Assembly (NCBI GenBank): GCA_014218235.1
Contig: CM024755.1
Span: 159,519,941-159,583,940 of the forward strand
Direction: 5' to 3'
DNA: 64,000 nt
From: Colocasia esculenta
Lineage: Eukaryota; Streptophyta; Magnoliopsida; Alismatales; Araceae
Positions within the stretch are counted from its first letter, which is position 1, and every line of letters begins with the position of its first letter. The notes beneath the pieces were generated by a model. That model was not told where the DNA came from, did not search any database, and saw only the letters and a program-made list of their open reading frames with translations. Of the stretch, positions 42,431 through 53,198 are shown piece by piece. Position numbers and translations under genes: made by a program.

Positions 42431-43134
42431 AAGCAGTTCGAGGCAGAAAAGCTCCATATTTGCGATCTTCAAGAAGAGTCTTGAAGATGGATCAATTCCA
42501 GGAGAATTTATCCATCCTTATTATCTACACATCTTATTCTTCTGATCCATTTGTCATGTGTGGATGTGTGGTCGTGTAGGTCATAATATTTCTGTGTTTG
42601 TGTGAATTCTTCACAGAACTGTACTGAACCATTTCAAGTGTGTGTTGGAGCCATCGTGCTCTAGGGTGTGTGTTGGAGCCGTCGTGCTCTAGTGTGTGTG
42701 TGGTTTGAGCCATCGTGCTCTAGTGTGTGTGTGGTTTGAGCCGTTGTGCTCAAGTGTGTGTGTTCTGATCAAGCTTTGAGTAGTGTGGCCTCACTGTGTG
42801 AGGGGTGGACATAGGAGTCACTGAAGGTGATCTCCAAACCACCTAAAAAATCCCTTGTGCACTATGGTTTGCTTGTGTGAGTGTGATATTGATCGCATAG
42901 ATGATTGCTTAGGGATTTAGTTTACGCACTACTTGTTAATCTGTTCACAGATACACTGTTTGATTAAATGTTTCACACACTTTAATCACACATAGTACAT
43001 CAGATCTATGGGGTTTAATTGGATAGAACTCTTAATTTTAAAGTATTTTTTAATTACTTAAGTTTCCGTTGCAAATCTTTTCAACCCCCCCCCCCTCTTC
43101 TAGATTCTGTCATCACCGAATATCCGATCCTACA

Positions 43135-43872
43135 ATTGGTATCAGAGCGGGTTAATTGATTGAATTGATCACCAATTGTATGCTTACTAGTTGATCTAAC
43201 GATCAGGAGTGATCCTACAATTAGTATCAGAGCCTGGTACTCTGTTCATCGGTTGTGATTTGGAAGATCTATTTTATCTTCATTATTAAATCTTGTTGTG
43301 TGCTTAATCGCTCTAATCCTACACTTGGAATCAGAGCAAGTTGATGTCTGACTCTGATTTGATATGATTGCTACTTTTTGGCTCTTGTGATTTGATTTGA
43401 TAATCAGAGTGATCTTTTAATTGACATCAAACTTAATGCTCTGTACATCGAATTTGCTTTTACAAATCTAGTGCATCTTATGCTTTTAATCATATTGTGT
43501 GGTTAATTGTTCTGATTCAACGATTTAGAATCAGAGCAGGTGCACTATACATTGGTGTTGGTGTGACAGATCTGAGATTTGGATATATTAAGTTTTTGAT
43601 CTCTGACTTGATCTAGTGAAACATCATTTGATATGCTTGAACTATTTAATTGCTTGAATTGATCTCCAATTGTGTGCTCACTTGTTGATCTAACGATCAA
43701 GAGTGTTACTATAGTTGATATCAGACCAAGTGCTCTAAAATCATATCTAATTTTTTTTTGTTTAATCTGATTTACTGGTTTTAGAGAATTGTCTATAATG
43801 AGCAGATCTACTTAAATTGCTAGATATTTCAACTTGCATGAATTTCCTGCTACAATATCGAAGAAGTCAACT
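43135..43872 (+). other. Copia IV leader with a primer binding site repeated in diverged copies
   Basis: The true tRNA-iMet site TTGGTATCAGAGC is at 43136-43148, directly after the LTR. Variants follow at 43221 (TTAGTATCAGAGC), 43325 (TTGGAATCAGAGC), 43525 (TTTAGAATCAGAGC) and about 43716 (TTGATATCAGACC). The first copies also repeat the LTR-end word GATCCTACA. No coding frame is seen. Confidence 0.75.
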
Positions 43873-44649
43873 GTATATCTCACTTTTTTGTTCTTTTGAA
43901 CTATGAAGCGCTACAAATAAAATAAGACGAAAATAACGATGAAAAGAAGATACGGAGCACAACTCCTTGGATGGATGAACCGTGATCGCCAGGTACACGA
44001 GGGTACCGAAGGAGGTGCACACGATGGGTGCGAAGAAAAGGGTGGCCATGAATAAATACCTTTTGGAGCGTGGGAGATTGCACAGGACGTGGGTTCCTCT
44101 TCTTCTACAAACACGGCCGGCCGTGGTAGAAGGCGCTTTCCAAATTGATTACCCTTGCAAAATAGGCAAATAAGAAAAGGGGATTAGCCAAGTGCGTGTA
44201 GTATCAAATCCAGGAAACTAAATAACATGAAGGAAAAGGAGATGTACTCACCGCGTGGTGGCTTTTAAACCCCTAGAAAATTGGGTGTGTGTGTGTAATG
44301 CATGCATGTGTGTGTTGATAAAAAAAGGGAATAAAGGGAGAAAAATAAAGGAAGAATAGCCATGTTGGAGCTTGGAGGAGATGATATGAACAAAGAGAGG
44401 GAGAGGGGTGCTTCCCCAATAGTTGGACGACATAGGAGGCTGCTGATTGGAGCTTGAATGGACGAAGGAAAAAGAGCGTCCTCCCACCTCGCTCTGACGC
44501 ACGTGAGGCGACTGCTCCGAACACCAAGGAAGGAGAGGCTCGGAGTAGCTTGGAAGTGAAGATGCTCCCCCTCGGTTCGGAGTTGAGTCTCCAGTTCGGT
44601 AGGGCTTCGCCATAGTGCTTGGGTTATGATCAAAACAGTGGCCTCGGGT

Positions 44650-44661
44650 CTCTATTTATAG
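44650..44661 (-). promoter_or_regulatory. TATA box of the element II LTR
   Basis: Minus strand CCTATAAATAGA; the right LTR has TATAAATATAG at about 52540-52551. Confidence 0.65.
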
Positions 44662-44675
44662 GGGGAAAATTCTTA

Positions 44676-45155
44676 AATCGCGTCCGGCATAGTGGACACG
44701 ATTATAGTTGAATCGCGGCTTGGATAGTGGACGCGTTTCAGAATTTCCATTTTCGGCAAATAGCAAGATTCTAAATCGCGACAGGGTATCCCAAAATTCG
44801 CTAAAAGAAACCTTCCAAAAACAAATTTAGAAATGAGAATCGCGACGGCCTAGGCCGTCGCGATTTAGAAAAGGCAATTTCTCTTATAGAAAGCTTTCGG
44901 AACCAAAAAAATGGAAATTAGAATCGCGACGGCCTATATTCAAAGTTTCCAAATTCCATTTAAAGAAAGTGCCAAAAGCTGAAAAAGGAAATTAGAATCG
45001 CGACAGCCTATATAAAATGGCAATCGACGTAAATTGGAAACCTTTGAATCGCGACAAAGATCCCGGATGCCTTAATAGTGCTTGTGAATCGCGACGGGGT
45101 ACCCCGTCATGATTTAGAACAACCCGACAGACCTTCGTGAACGCCGTCGCGATTT
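44676..45155. promoter_or_regulatory. Dyad array B1 (AATCGCGAC-N10-GTCGCGATT) in the element II 3' LTR
   Basis: About nine TCGCGA units, the best with ten-base loops: GCGAC-GGCCTAGGCC-GTCGC, GCGAC-GGGGTACCCC-GTCAT, GCGTC-CGGCATAGTG-GACAC. Several units have lost one arm by deletion. Confidence 0.85.
44838..44865. repeat. 28-bp perfect palindrome in the element II LTR
   Basis: Arms of 14 bases beginning AATCGCGACGGCCT, perfectly complementary with no loop. It is the best-preserved unit of array B1. The matching unit in the other LTR (52745-52772) has lost perfection at three positions. Confidence 0.95.
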
Positions 45156-45333
45156 GCAATTTCTGCCCATAACCCTAGAAAACCAATGGGGAAGCATCGG
45201 AAAAATCAGAAAAAATTTGGGAAAAATCCACAAATAATGGGAAAAACTCTTGCAAGGCAACAGAGGGCCATTTTGTGGCATTACGGCATAATTTGAAATT
45301 TGCCCACGGTGATGTCAATTTCGCGTGTCTACA

Positions 45334-47638
45334 GCTGCCACGCCTTGGCATCTACTTTGCAGGGGAGCGAAGCGGAGGGACACAAAGTGGAGTGAAATGA
45401 AATGAAGCGTAATGAAGCGTAGCAAAGTGGAGCGAGGTGGAGCAGACTAATAAGTAGGTGCTAAGGTGAAAAATAGACATGCATAATCGTTGTGGTGAAC
45501 ACCACCTGATGAGAGTCTTTCACCAAAACCCAAGGAAATTTCCTCCAGAGAAGAAGACCTAAAGGACGAATGTTTGGATGGAAAGAGGAAGGGTGCACAA
45601 AGGGCACAAAATGAGGTGTGTACGTGGCACACGAAGGAAAGGTGCCACGTGGGGCACGAAGGAGAAATCAACTACCAGTGAAGGGAAAGTAGCTAAGGAC
45701 ATAATCCGTTCGGTTGCACCATTGGGGGCATCTGCCACTGCCAAGGTGGATCTATGGGAGTAAAGACAAAAATAGAGGGATGAATCCAAACAAAGGCTCT
45801 CTTAAGGAAATCAGCTTGGAGGTGACATCAATGGGAATTAGGTACTTGACCTGGAATGGAATATTTCAAATTGATTTGGAATTGAAGAGAGAATGGCTCT
45901 CAAGTTGCATTGGAAGAGTGGTTTTCCACAGTGATTTCAAATATCCATGTATGCTAGGCTAAAAGAAAAATAAGGATAAAAGGAATAAAAAATAATCAAG
46001 GATATTATTGTCACGATGGTGTTGAGTCAGGAGACTCAGGACCAGAGTTTTATGCATGGGTTCATCGTCCTCACGTGCCAAGCGTAACGGCCTATCCGTG
46101 CGGCTAAGGATCCTCTGGAATAATCATTGTTTTTTATAAAGGGGAACTCAAATTCCAGATTCCTCAGAGCCACAAGGTCCTTGATGTACTCTAAGGGTAT
46201 ACCATATAGTAAGAATGTGGATAACTGATAGTGAAGGTAGCCTGTTGCAGCATGATGCAGTGCTAGATGAGGTAACTCGAATCCTGCACTCAAAATCATT
46301 AGCCAAGAGATAACAAACATCATGGAATAACATCATTCATAGAATGGAGCATGATAAAGCATTCAATCACAGACATAGCTCATTCAATTGTTTGTTTAAA
46401 CCATGAGGATAAGTGTACTTGGCCAAATTAAGATTGGAGTTCAATGGCAGGAGTCGGTGATTGGAAGAATTGATTTGATCCAACACAATGAGAGATGCAA
46501 CATACTTGCCATGTGCAGTACCATCATGAATTTTTTTTGGATTTTGGACATATTCACATTTTTATGGAGATTTTGAAAATATTTGAATTTTTTTTTGGTG
46601 ATTTTGGAAATATTCATCTTTTTTGTTGGTTTTGGAAATATTCATCTTTTTTGTTGGTTTTGGAAATATTCATCTTTTTTTTGTTGGTTTTGGAAATATT
46701 GCCATGCCATGGCAGCATTAAAGTTATGAAAGTTGACTGGTGAGGGGTCCTTGTTACCTCCCGTTTCATTAAAGGATGCCCAGAGTAAGGCGTGCATTTG
46801 AAATGATGCCCGACGGCCAATTGCACTTGGTTAACAGTGCCACCATCAAAGCCATGCCCGAAAAGGCGACTAAGTCTGGCAGGGAGAAGGGAAGAGAGTT
46901 TGGAGATAAGCTTGATATGGGTGTTGAAGAGTTGGGTTTGACTTTCCTCCTTGGCACAACCGTCAGAAGATTCAGTGTCATTAAGTATTGGGGCTTTTGG
47001 AATTGATTGATGACCATTCATTTGTAGGGACATGCGTACGACTGGGTTCGTTTTGAATCCCGCGAGGACTTTGCCGCTCTTTGCCATGCCCTGTTATATT
47101 GATTGATTAATTTTGATTTTTGCATGCATACGGCCAGGTCCATTTGGATCTCTGCAGGGACTTTGCCACTCTTGACATGCATTTAACTTGATTTTTTTTT
47201 TTTGGTCATTTGATTGATTCCCCTTTTTGAGACCTTCTCTCATCAGGGAGTGCTTTAGGTTGGTTGCCTTGCCCAGACTACCTCTAGTACCCATATTTCG
47301 GCCGAGTGAGAGGAGAAATAGACATTCGTGCCTTTCGGACATGGCTGTGATAGTGACGGTGTCTTCCAAGGCAATCGGCTTAGGGTACCGTGAAGTGTGT
47401 GTAAAGTGCCCATGCCAAGGGTAAACTTTAATGACCCGGGAGGGAATTTAGGACTCCTGGTACGGAGCTTTCATAATGAAAGTGCTGCGGTAGCATGAAA
47501 ATATTGAATATTCATCTTTTTATGGATTTTTTTGGACACTAATAATATAATAAGAGTTTGGAGGATAAAAGAATGACGAATGCCCTACGCTGGGGCGAGA
47601 CTCAGAGACTTTGAAGAATGTATAGAATTATTTGAAAA
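45334..47638 (-). other. Non-coding 3' interior of element II
   Basis: No recognisable retroelement protein. It holds GTGCCACGTGGGGCAC words at 45600-45660, a short tandem repeat at 46590-46700 and, near 45350-45450, the pre-LTR block shared with element I. A minus-strand frame at 46760-47087 is open but resembles nothing I know. Confidence 0.5.
46590..46705. repeat. Short tandem repeat, about 29-bp unit
   Basis: Four near-identical copies of TTTTTGTTGGTTTTGGAAAT plus ATTCATC, differing in T-run length. Confidence 0.85.
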
Positions 47639-50600
47639 TTAAAAAGATACATGGGGGCTAAAACCCCGAAAACAATGAGAGAAAGGTCGGATGACCCGAT
47701 TGAAAATGGAAAGGAGAGAATGGAGAAAGGACTTTGGAGACTCCGGTGGTTCCGGAGGGAATAGAAGAAGAAGGGCGAGGTGCCCGGTAAAAGAAAAAGA
47801 TTCTGAATGGTCCGGAGGAGAGAAAGGAAAAAGTGGGCCGTGAGGGGCCAAAAAGGAAGGTATGCCGTGTGGGGCACAAGATGGAAAGGTGCCATGTGGG
47901 GCACAAGAGGAAGATGTGCCACGTGGGGCACTGGATGGTGATGTGCCACGTGGGGCACTGGATGGAGATGTACCACGTGGGGCACTGGAGGGAGACGCGC
48001 CACGTGGGGCACAGAGTGGAGACGCGCCACGTGGGGAACTGGAGGGAGATGTGCCACGTGGGGCACATAGTGGAGACACGCCACGTGGGGCACTGGAGGG
48101 AGATGTGCCACGTGGGGCACAATAGGGAGAGTGGAAACAATGGGATGTGCCATGTGGGGCACAGAGGGGAGGATAACGTGAACATAACGATGTGCTGCGA
48201 GGGGCACGAGGCGGAGAGTAAGGGGTACAAAAGGAGGCGCGATGCCCAGTACAGAAGAGCAGATCATAAAAGAGATGGAAATAAAATGCCTCCTGTGGCG
48301 AGGGAATGTGGAGAACCCATGAAAAGGTGATAAGTAGCACAAAAGAAGATGTGAAATATGGTGAAGGAGGTGGAGGTCCCCTGGTCTTTTGCCTTGCCCA
48401 GTGTTTGAGCTTGCGCTTGGGAATTGGCATCTTGACCCTCAGATACTTCCTCACATAGCGTGCCCAGCGGGCGGATGGCCTAGCTCTTCTCACATGACTT
48501 GAATGGCTTTCAATAATTGGATTGCTGACTTCCGTCGGAGTTTCAAGCAATAGTGTCAACTCCCTTGGAATATAGCTTATAGAAATAGTGGGGAGTTCCA
48601 TTGGTAGAGTCGGAAGCAACAATGGGGAGATCATGCCCAAAGATTGTATAACGTGGGATGTGAATAGAGGTACGTGCCCCTGAGTAATTGAGTGTGCCAA
48701 TGACTTGGCCTTTGAATGTGTGAGCACAATTTGAATGGTTGACCCCTTCACTAGCATGGGAAGGTTTACAACAATGGTGTGAGGGGTCATGAGAGCTTGG
48801 AGGGAGAGGTTCCCTATGAGTATTTTGAGTTGGGCATATTTGGCAACGGGAGTGATGGGCATATCTTTAGAGGGCCTCTTGACAACCATGGATAGTGGGG
48901 AGGACTTCCGCTCAATGAATGTGCCTGATATGGAAACAATGACTGGCATGCGGGGAATACAATCTTGCAACTTGAATAGCATGCTAGGTCCCGGGGCTTC
49001 CTTCTTCTGCTGACCTTGCTTGTTGCCCTTCAAAGGAGTGCACCTGCTCCGTTGGATGGGGGTAGATGTGGATGGAGTGAAAGGTTGTATGACCGGTGGA
49101 AGTGTAATGGGGATAGGGAGGTTTTGCTCGGGTTTGGTTGCCAATGGTGTTGGCATGGTGGGAGGTGTAGTGGTTGGTTTAATGGTGGGTGTAATGGTTG
49201 GTGGAGGTTTAATAGTGGAGGGTTTGATGATAATGGATGGTAGTGTAGGAGGCGTAGGTAAATGGCATACGAACATGACCTTGGAAAGTTCATTGTCGTA
49301 ACACCAGGTGGTTTCATGGATGGGTTGGTTATTGGCAACTTCGGCCCGAACCACGGGCTGTGATGGAGGTGGAGGTTGTATGGCTGGTGGAGGTTGTTGT
49401 GGTGGTGGAGTAGGAGCTGGAGGCATGGGTGCGGGAGTAGGTGCAATGTCAGGCATAGAAGCTTCTTCATACGCGGGGGCGTTGTATGGCCCAGTTGGAG
49501 GTTGTTGAATGGTCCGAGGAGGACAAATCAATGGATGCCTGGGTGGAGGCATATCATGGTATATGGGTGTATATAAGAACGTATAAGAAGTGGGTGTTGT
49601 ATGGTAGCGAGGTGGATGGTGGATGGCGTCCACTGACCCGTTGTACCTCGGACCAGCTTGATTGAATAAGTCCACGATGGAGGAGTCCATTAAGTGCGTT
49701 TGGATGTAACGTCCCCGCTCGTAGAGTTCTTCCACTGTGGTGATCTGCTTCATGGCCAGGATGTGCTTAAACCTTGGAGTAGAGTTGGAAATGATGATTT
49801 TAACTTCCTCCGACTCCGAGAGCACATGTTGTAGGTGAGTGACCATCGACCTCCAATGGTCAGCAAATCGTACAAATCCCTCGCCAACCCTCATCTTCTC
49901 AGATGCTAGATCCGTGATAGAGAGATATGGGCTGATGCGGTCTTTATACCTCTGAATGAACCTTTTGTGCAGGATGCGGAAGTCCCCTGCCCCTCTTGGC
50001 TCTAAGGAGTAGAACCATTCAAGTGCAGGGCCATCAAGAGACCTTCTAAATAAATATGCCAAGGTAAGGGGTCACGTTGCCAACGTGAGGACTCATAGAG
50101 GAATTCTTTGATGTGAATGTAGGGGTTGTCCGTGCCATTGTACAATTGGTACGACGGCATCTCTGAAGGATGAATGTAGATTTGAGGGAGAGCCAGCATG
50201 GCGGCAACGGGGCCGCCCGTAGGATTGGAAAGCTTATTGATTTGTTTCTCCATTTGGTTCAATTTTTGGAGAAGAGCATTTTGGAGTGAAGTGGGTTGCT
50301 AAGTATTTGAGGGAGTACATGGGGTTGGCCGTAGATTAGCGGGCCTTCCCAAGGGTTGGTCTATACGGACCGGAGCACGGGAGTGCAAATGGCTGGGGGC
50401 CCGACGTGAAGAATGCACAGGAGGATGTGGCCAAGTCTCCGGAATATACAAAGGCGGGTGCCTGGGAGAAGGAGAAGGAGGGGGAGTCACACCCTCAACC
50501 AAAGATTGAATGTGGTTGAGTTGTTGAGGGGTGAGTTGATCAATTGCACTCAGGACTTTTTGCACATTGGGATCTTGACTGGGAGAAGGCTCTCTTCGGG

Positions 50601-50784
50601 TTTTGATTGGAGGTAAGTGTGAGGGGACATTATGTTGGTTAGTGCACGGTGTGCGCACATGACCGTATGAACTTGAAGCATGCCCCTCACGGTGGTGAGA
50701 TGGATGGACATGAGATTGAAAAGATTGACCATATAGATTATCCTCATAGTCCATATTGAAGTTAACATGATGGTGTGAGTCCAT
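47639..50784 (-). pseudogene. gag: gag of element II, with a repetitive C-terminal tail
   Basis: From MDSHHHVNFNMDYED (50784) the frame has one stop at 50299-50301 and resumes in the same frame (LNQMEKQINKLSNPTGGP). The retrotransposon gag domain follows: YIHIKEFLYE, then after a frameshift near 50050, YLFRRSLDGPALEWFYSLEP, RFIQRYKDRISPYLSI and GFVRFADHWRSMV. A Pro-rich middle contains WCYDNELSKVMFV, related to WTYDDELDVQQM in element I gag. No CCHC knuckle and no DTG protease motif are present. The C-terminus is a nine-residue repeat of the APRGTSPSS type, encoded by the 27-bp array at 47862-48131. It would form particles if repaired by a partner; as written it is broken. Confidence 0.75.
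47862..48131. repeat. Ten 27-bp tandem units, eight with a CACGTG G-box core
   Basis: Each unit is close to GTGCCACGTGGGGCAC followed by an 11-base spacer such as TGGATGGAGAT. The 16-base part is a dyad (GTGCC-N6-GGCAC) centred on CACGTG, so eight G-boxes sit exactly 27 bp apart. The length is a multiple of three and stays open in the gag frame. Confidence 0.95.
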
Positions 50785-50805
50785 TTTAGCAAAGCAATCA
50801 AGCAA

Positions 50806-51736
50806 TCAAATCAAGGTTGAACAAAGATATGAATCAATCAATGTGGTTCCAACAAGTTATGATGCTTACGCTGATTTTAGGAGTTTCACAATTAATTAGA
50901 TGGATTTGTGAACAATGTGTGTCACTCCAGATGAGACCTTAGTTGGGTAGAGTATAAGGATACTTCGGGATGCAACTAAACTCACCCTCATCATGCAATG
51001 GGATGTCTAACCCGGGTCAACGGAGTGGTACAACCAGCTCGGTCCGCCGTGAGGGAATCCACGGGGTACGGAGACTTACGAAGGTCTTGGTAAAGGTCCC
51101 CTAGTCCAATGAGACGGAATGCCCAAAGGAGAGGTCGCCCTTACCAAGAAAGGTGTGTGGAGCCTAAGGGATGAGGGAAGGAGGTCCCCTGACTGATGCA
51201 AGATGTCCTGTATGCAGCAGTTATAGCAAAGATGGCAAAGGAGTGCATTCTGTCAACAGTCTGAATCGCGTCCAGTCACCTGGTCGTGGTTCTGAGAGCC
51301 CAGAAGGCTGTCAGCACCACGGTCGATCCCTATGGACGGTGTGCAGACAGAAACGCTTCGGCCTAAGCTGCCGCGGAACAAAGCATAATGCGACCGTCTC
51401 ACTAGACGCGTTCTCAACACTGAATCACGTCCACTATCTCGGACACAGATTCAAAAGGCCACCCGAAAACAGAAAAGAAAGCAGTAAATAGGAGATATGT
51501 GCAAGAAAGAAATCAGCACACAAGCATGCAATAGGATATGCAGGAGGGTATAAACATGGAGAAATGACACAATCTCAATTTCTTATATTTTCCCAAATTT
51601 TCTTTGAAATCTACTATTGGCTAATCACTCGGGATGAAAGAGGAGAAAAAGGAGGAGGAGCACGCAAGGGTGTCAAGAAGGAGGGTGCCACATGGGGCAC
51701 GATGGAAGGGGTAATCAAATGAAAAGGGCGGAAAGA
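50806..51736 (-). other. Untranslated leader of element II
   Basis: No coding frame is convincing. The segment around 50940-51180 has the same layout of phrases as the element III leader around 21900-22170. Confidence 0.55.
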
Positions 51737-51757
51737 GGTCCCATCGTGATCGCCAAT
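51737..51757 (-). other. Primer binding site region of element II
   Basis: Minus strand TTGGCGATCACGATGGGACC just inside the 5' LTR; shared with element III. Confidence 0.65.
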
Positions 51758-51758
51758 T

Positions 51759-53193
51759 TGTAGATCTCACTTTTTCGTTCTTTCGAGCTACGAAGCACTA
51801 CAAAGAAAATAAGACGGAAAATAACAATGAAAAGAAGAGACGGAGTACAACTCCTTGGATGGATGAACCGTGATCGCCAGGTACGCGAGGGTACCGAAGG
51901 AGGTGCACACGATGGGTGCGAAGAAAAGGGTGATCGCAAATAAATACCTTTTGGAGCGTGGGAGATTGCGCGGGACGTGGGTTCCTCGTCTTCTACAAAC
52001 ACGGCCGGCCGTGGTAGAAGGCGCTTTCCAAATTGATTACCCTTGCAAAATAGACAAATAAGAAAAAGGGATTAGCCAAGTGCGTGTAGTATCAAATCCC
52101 AAGGAAACTAAATAACATGAAGGAAAAGGAGATGTACTCACCGCGTGGTGGCTTTTAAACCCCTAGGAAATTGGGTGTGTGTGTGTAATGCATGCATGTG
52201 TGTGTTGATAAAAAAAGGGAATAAAGGGAGAAAATAAAGGGAGAATAGCCACGTTGGGGATGGAGGAGATGATATGAACAAAGAGAGGGAGAGGGGTGCT
52301 TCCCCAATAGTTGGACGGCGTAAGAGGCTGTTGATTGGAGCTTGAATGGACGAAGGAAGAAGAGCATCCTCCCGCCTCGCTCCGATGCACGTGAGGTGAC
52401 CGCTCCGAACACCAAGGAAGGAGAGGCTCGGAGTAGCTTGGAAGTAAAGATGCTCCCCCTCGGTTCGGAGTTGAGTCTCCAATGCGGCAGGGCTTCGCCG
52501 TACTGCTTGGGTTATGATCAAAACAGTGGCCTCGGGTCTATATTTATAGGGAAAAAATTCTTAAATCACGTCCGGCACAGTGGACACGATTATAGTTGAA
52601 TCACGACGTGGATAGTGGACGCGTTTCAAAATTTCCATTTTCGACAAATAGCAAGATTCTAAATCGCAGCGGGATACCCCGCTGCGTTTCAGAATTTCCA
52701 AAATTCGCTTAAAGAAACCTTCCATAAACAAATTTAGAAATGAGAATTGTGACGGCCTAGGCCGCCGCGATTCAGAAAAGGAAATTTCTCTTATAGAAAG
52801 ATTTCGGAACCAAAAAAATGGAAATTAGAATCGCGACGGCATAGGTCGTCGCTATTCAGAGTTTCCAAATTCCATTTAAAGAAAGTGCCGAAAGCCAAAA
52901 AAGGAAATTAGAATAAAATGGCAATCAGCGTAAATTGGAAACCTTTGAATCACGACAGAGATCCCGAACACCTTAATAGTGCTTGTGAATATTCAAAACA
53001 ACCCGACGGCTTGCAATTTTTGCCCATAGCCCTAGAAAACCAATGGGGAAGCACTAGAAAAATTGGAAAAAAAAAATTGGGAAAAATCCACGAATAATGG
53101 GAAAAACTTTTCCAAGGCAAAAGAGGGCCATTTTGTGGCATTACGGCATAATTTGAAATTTGCCCACGGTGATGTCCATTTCGCGTGTCTACA
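51759..53193 (-). repeat. 5' LTR of element II (1435 bp), with dyad array B2 at 52562-52860
   Basis: Same ends as the left LTR. B2 keeps a unit that is broken at left: GCAGC-GGGATACCCC-GCTGC at 52665-52684, in which both arms differ from GCGAC/GTCGC in a complementary way. Confidence 0.88.
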
Positions 53194-53198
53194 TCCAC

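Larger units (their letters stand above)
25844..43134 (+). repeat. 5' LTR of copia IV, split by two insertions
   Basis: About 2.08 kb when the solo LTR (26606-28744) and copia A (28905-41968) are removed. The continuous order in the 3' LTR (56980 onward) confirms that both are insertions. It ends CCGATCCTACA before the primer site. Confidence 0.85.
43873..45333 (-). repeat. 3' LTR of element II (1461 bp)
   Basis: Minus-strand TATAAATAGAG near 44650-44661 is the TATA box; the TCGCGA dyad array lies directly upstream at 44676-45155. Compared with the right LTR there are many substitutions and several small deletions, so insertion is older than that of copia A. Confidence 0.88.
43873..53193 (-). 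mobile_element. Element II: gag-only Tat-like element on the minus strand
   Basis: LTRs at 43873-45333 and 51759-53193 share ends (minus strand TGTAGACACGCG start, ATCTACA or ATATACA end). Flanks TCAAC (43868-43872) and TCCAC (53194-53198) may be a target duplication with one change. The interior carries one long gag-type gene and no protease, RT or integrase. LTR ends, primer-site block and pre-LTR block match elements I and III, so it is probably a non-autonomous relative moved by a Tat element. It interrupts the copia IV leader. Confidence 0.85.

Noticed and set aside
42239..42484. Frame encoding a long valine run
   Set aside because: It is the AGT microsatellite read in one frame.
46614..47087. 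A minus-strand open frame in the element II interior as a possible gene
   Set aside because: Its end is the 29-bp tandem repeat and the rest matches no known retroelement domain; left as unknown interior.
47839..48330. Plus-strand frames with a GHxMCHVGH-type or PRGALDGDV-type repeat
   Set aside because: They are shadows of the 27-bp repeat, which is open in several frames; the gag frame on the minus strand has an identifiable domain.
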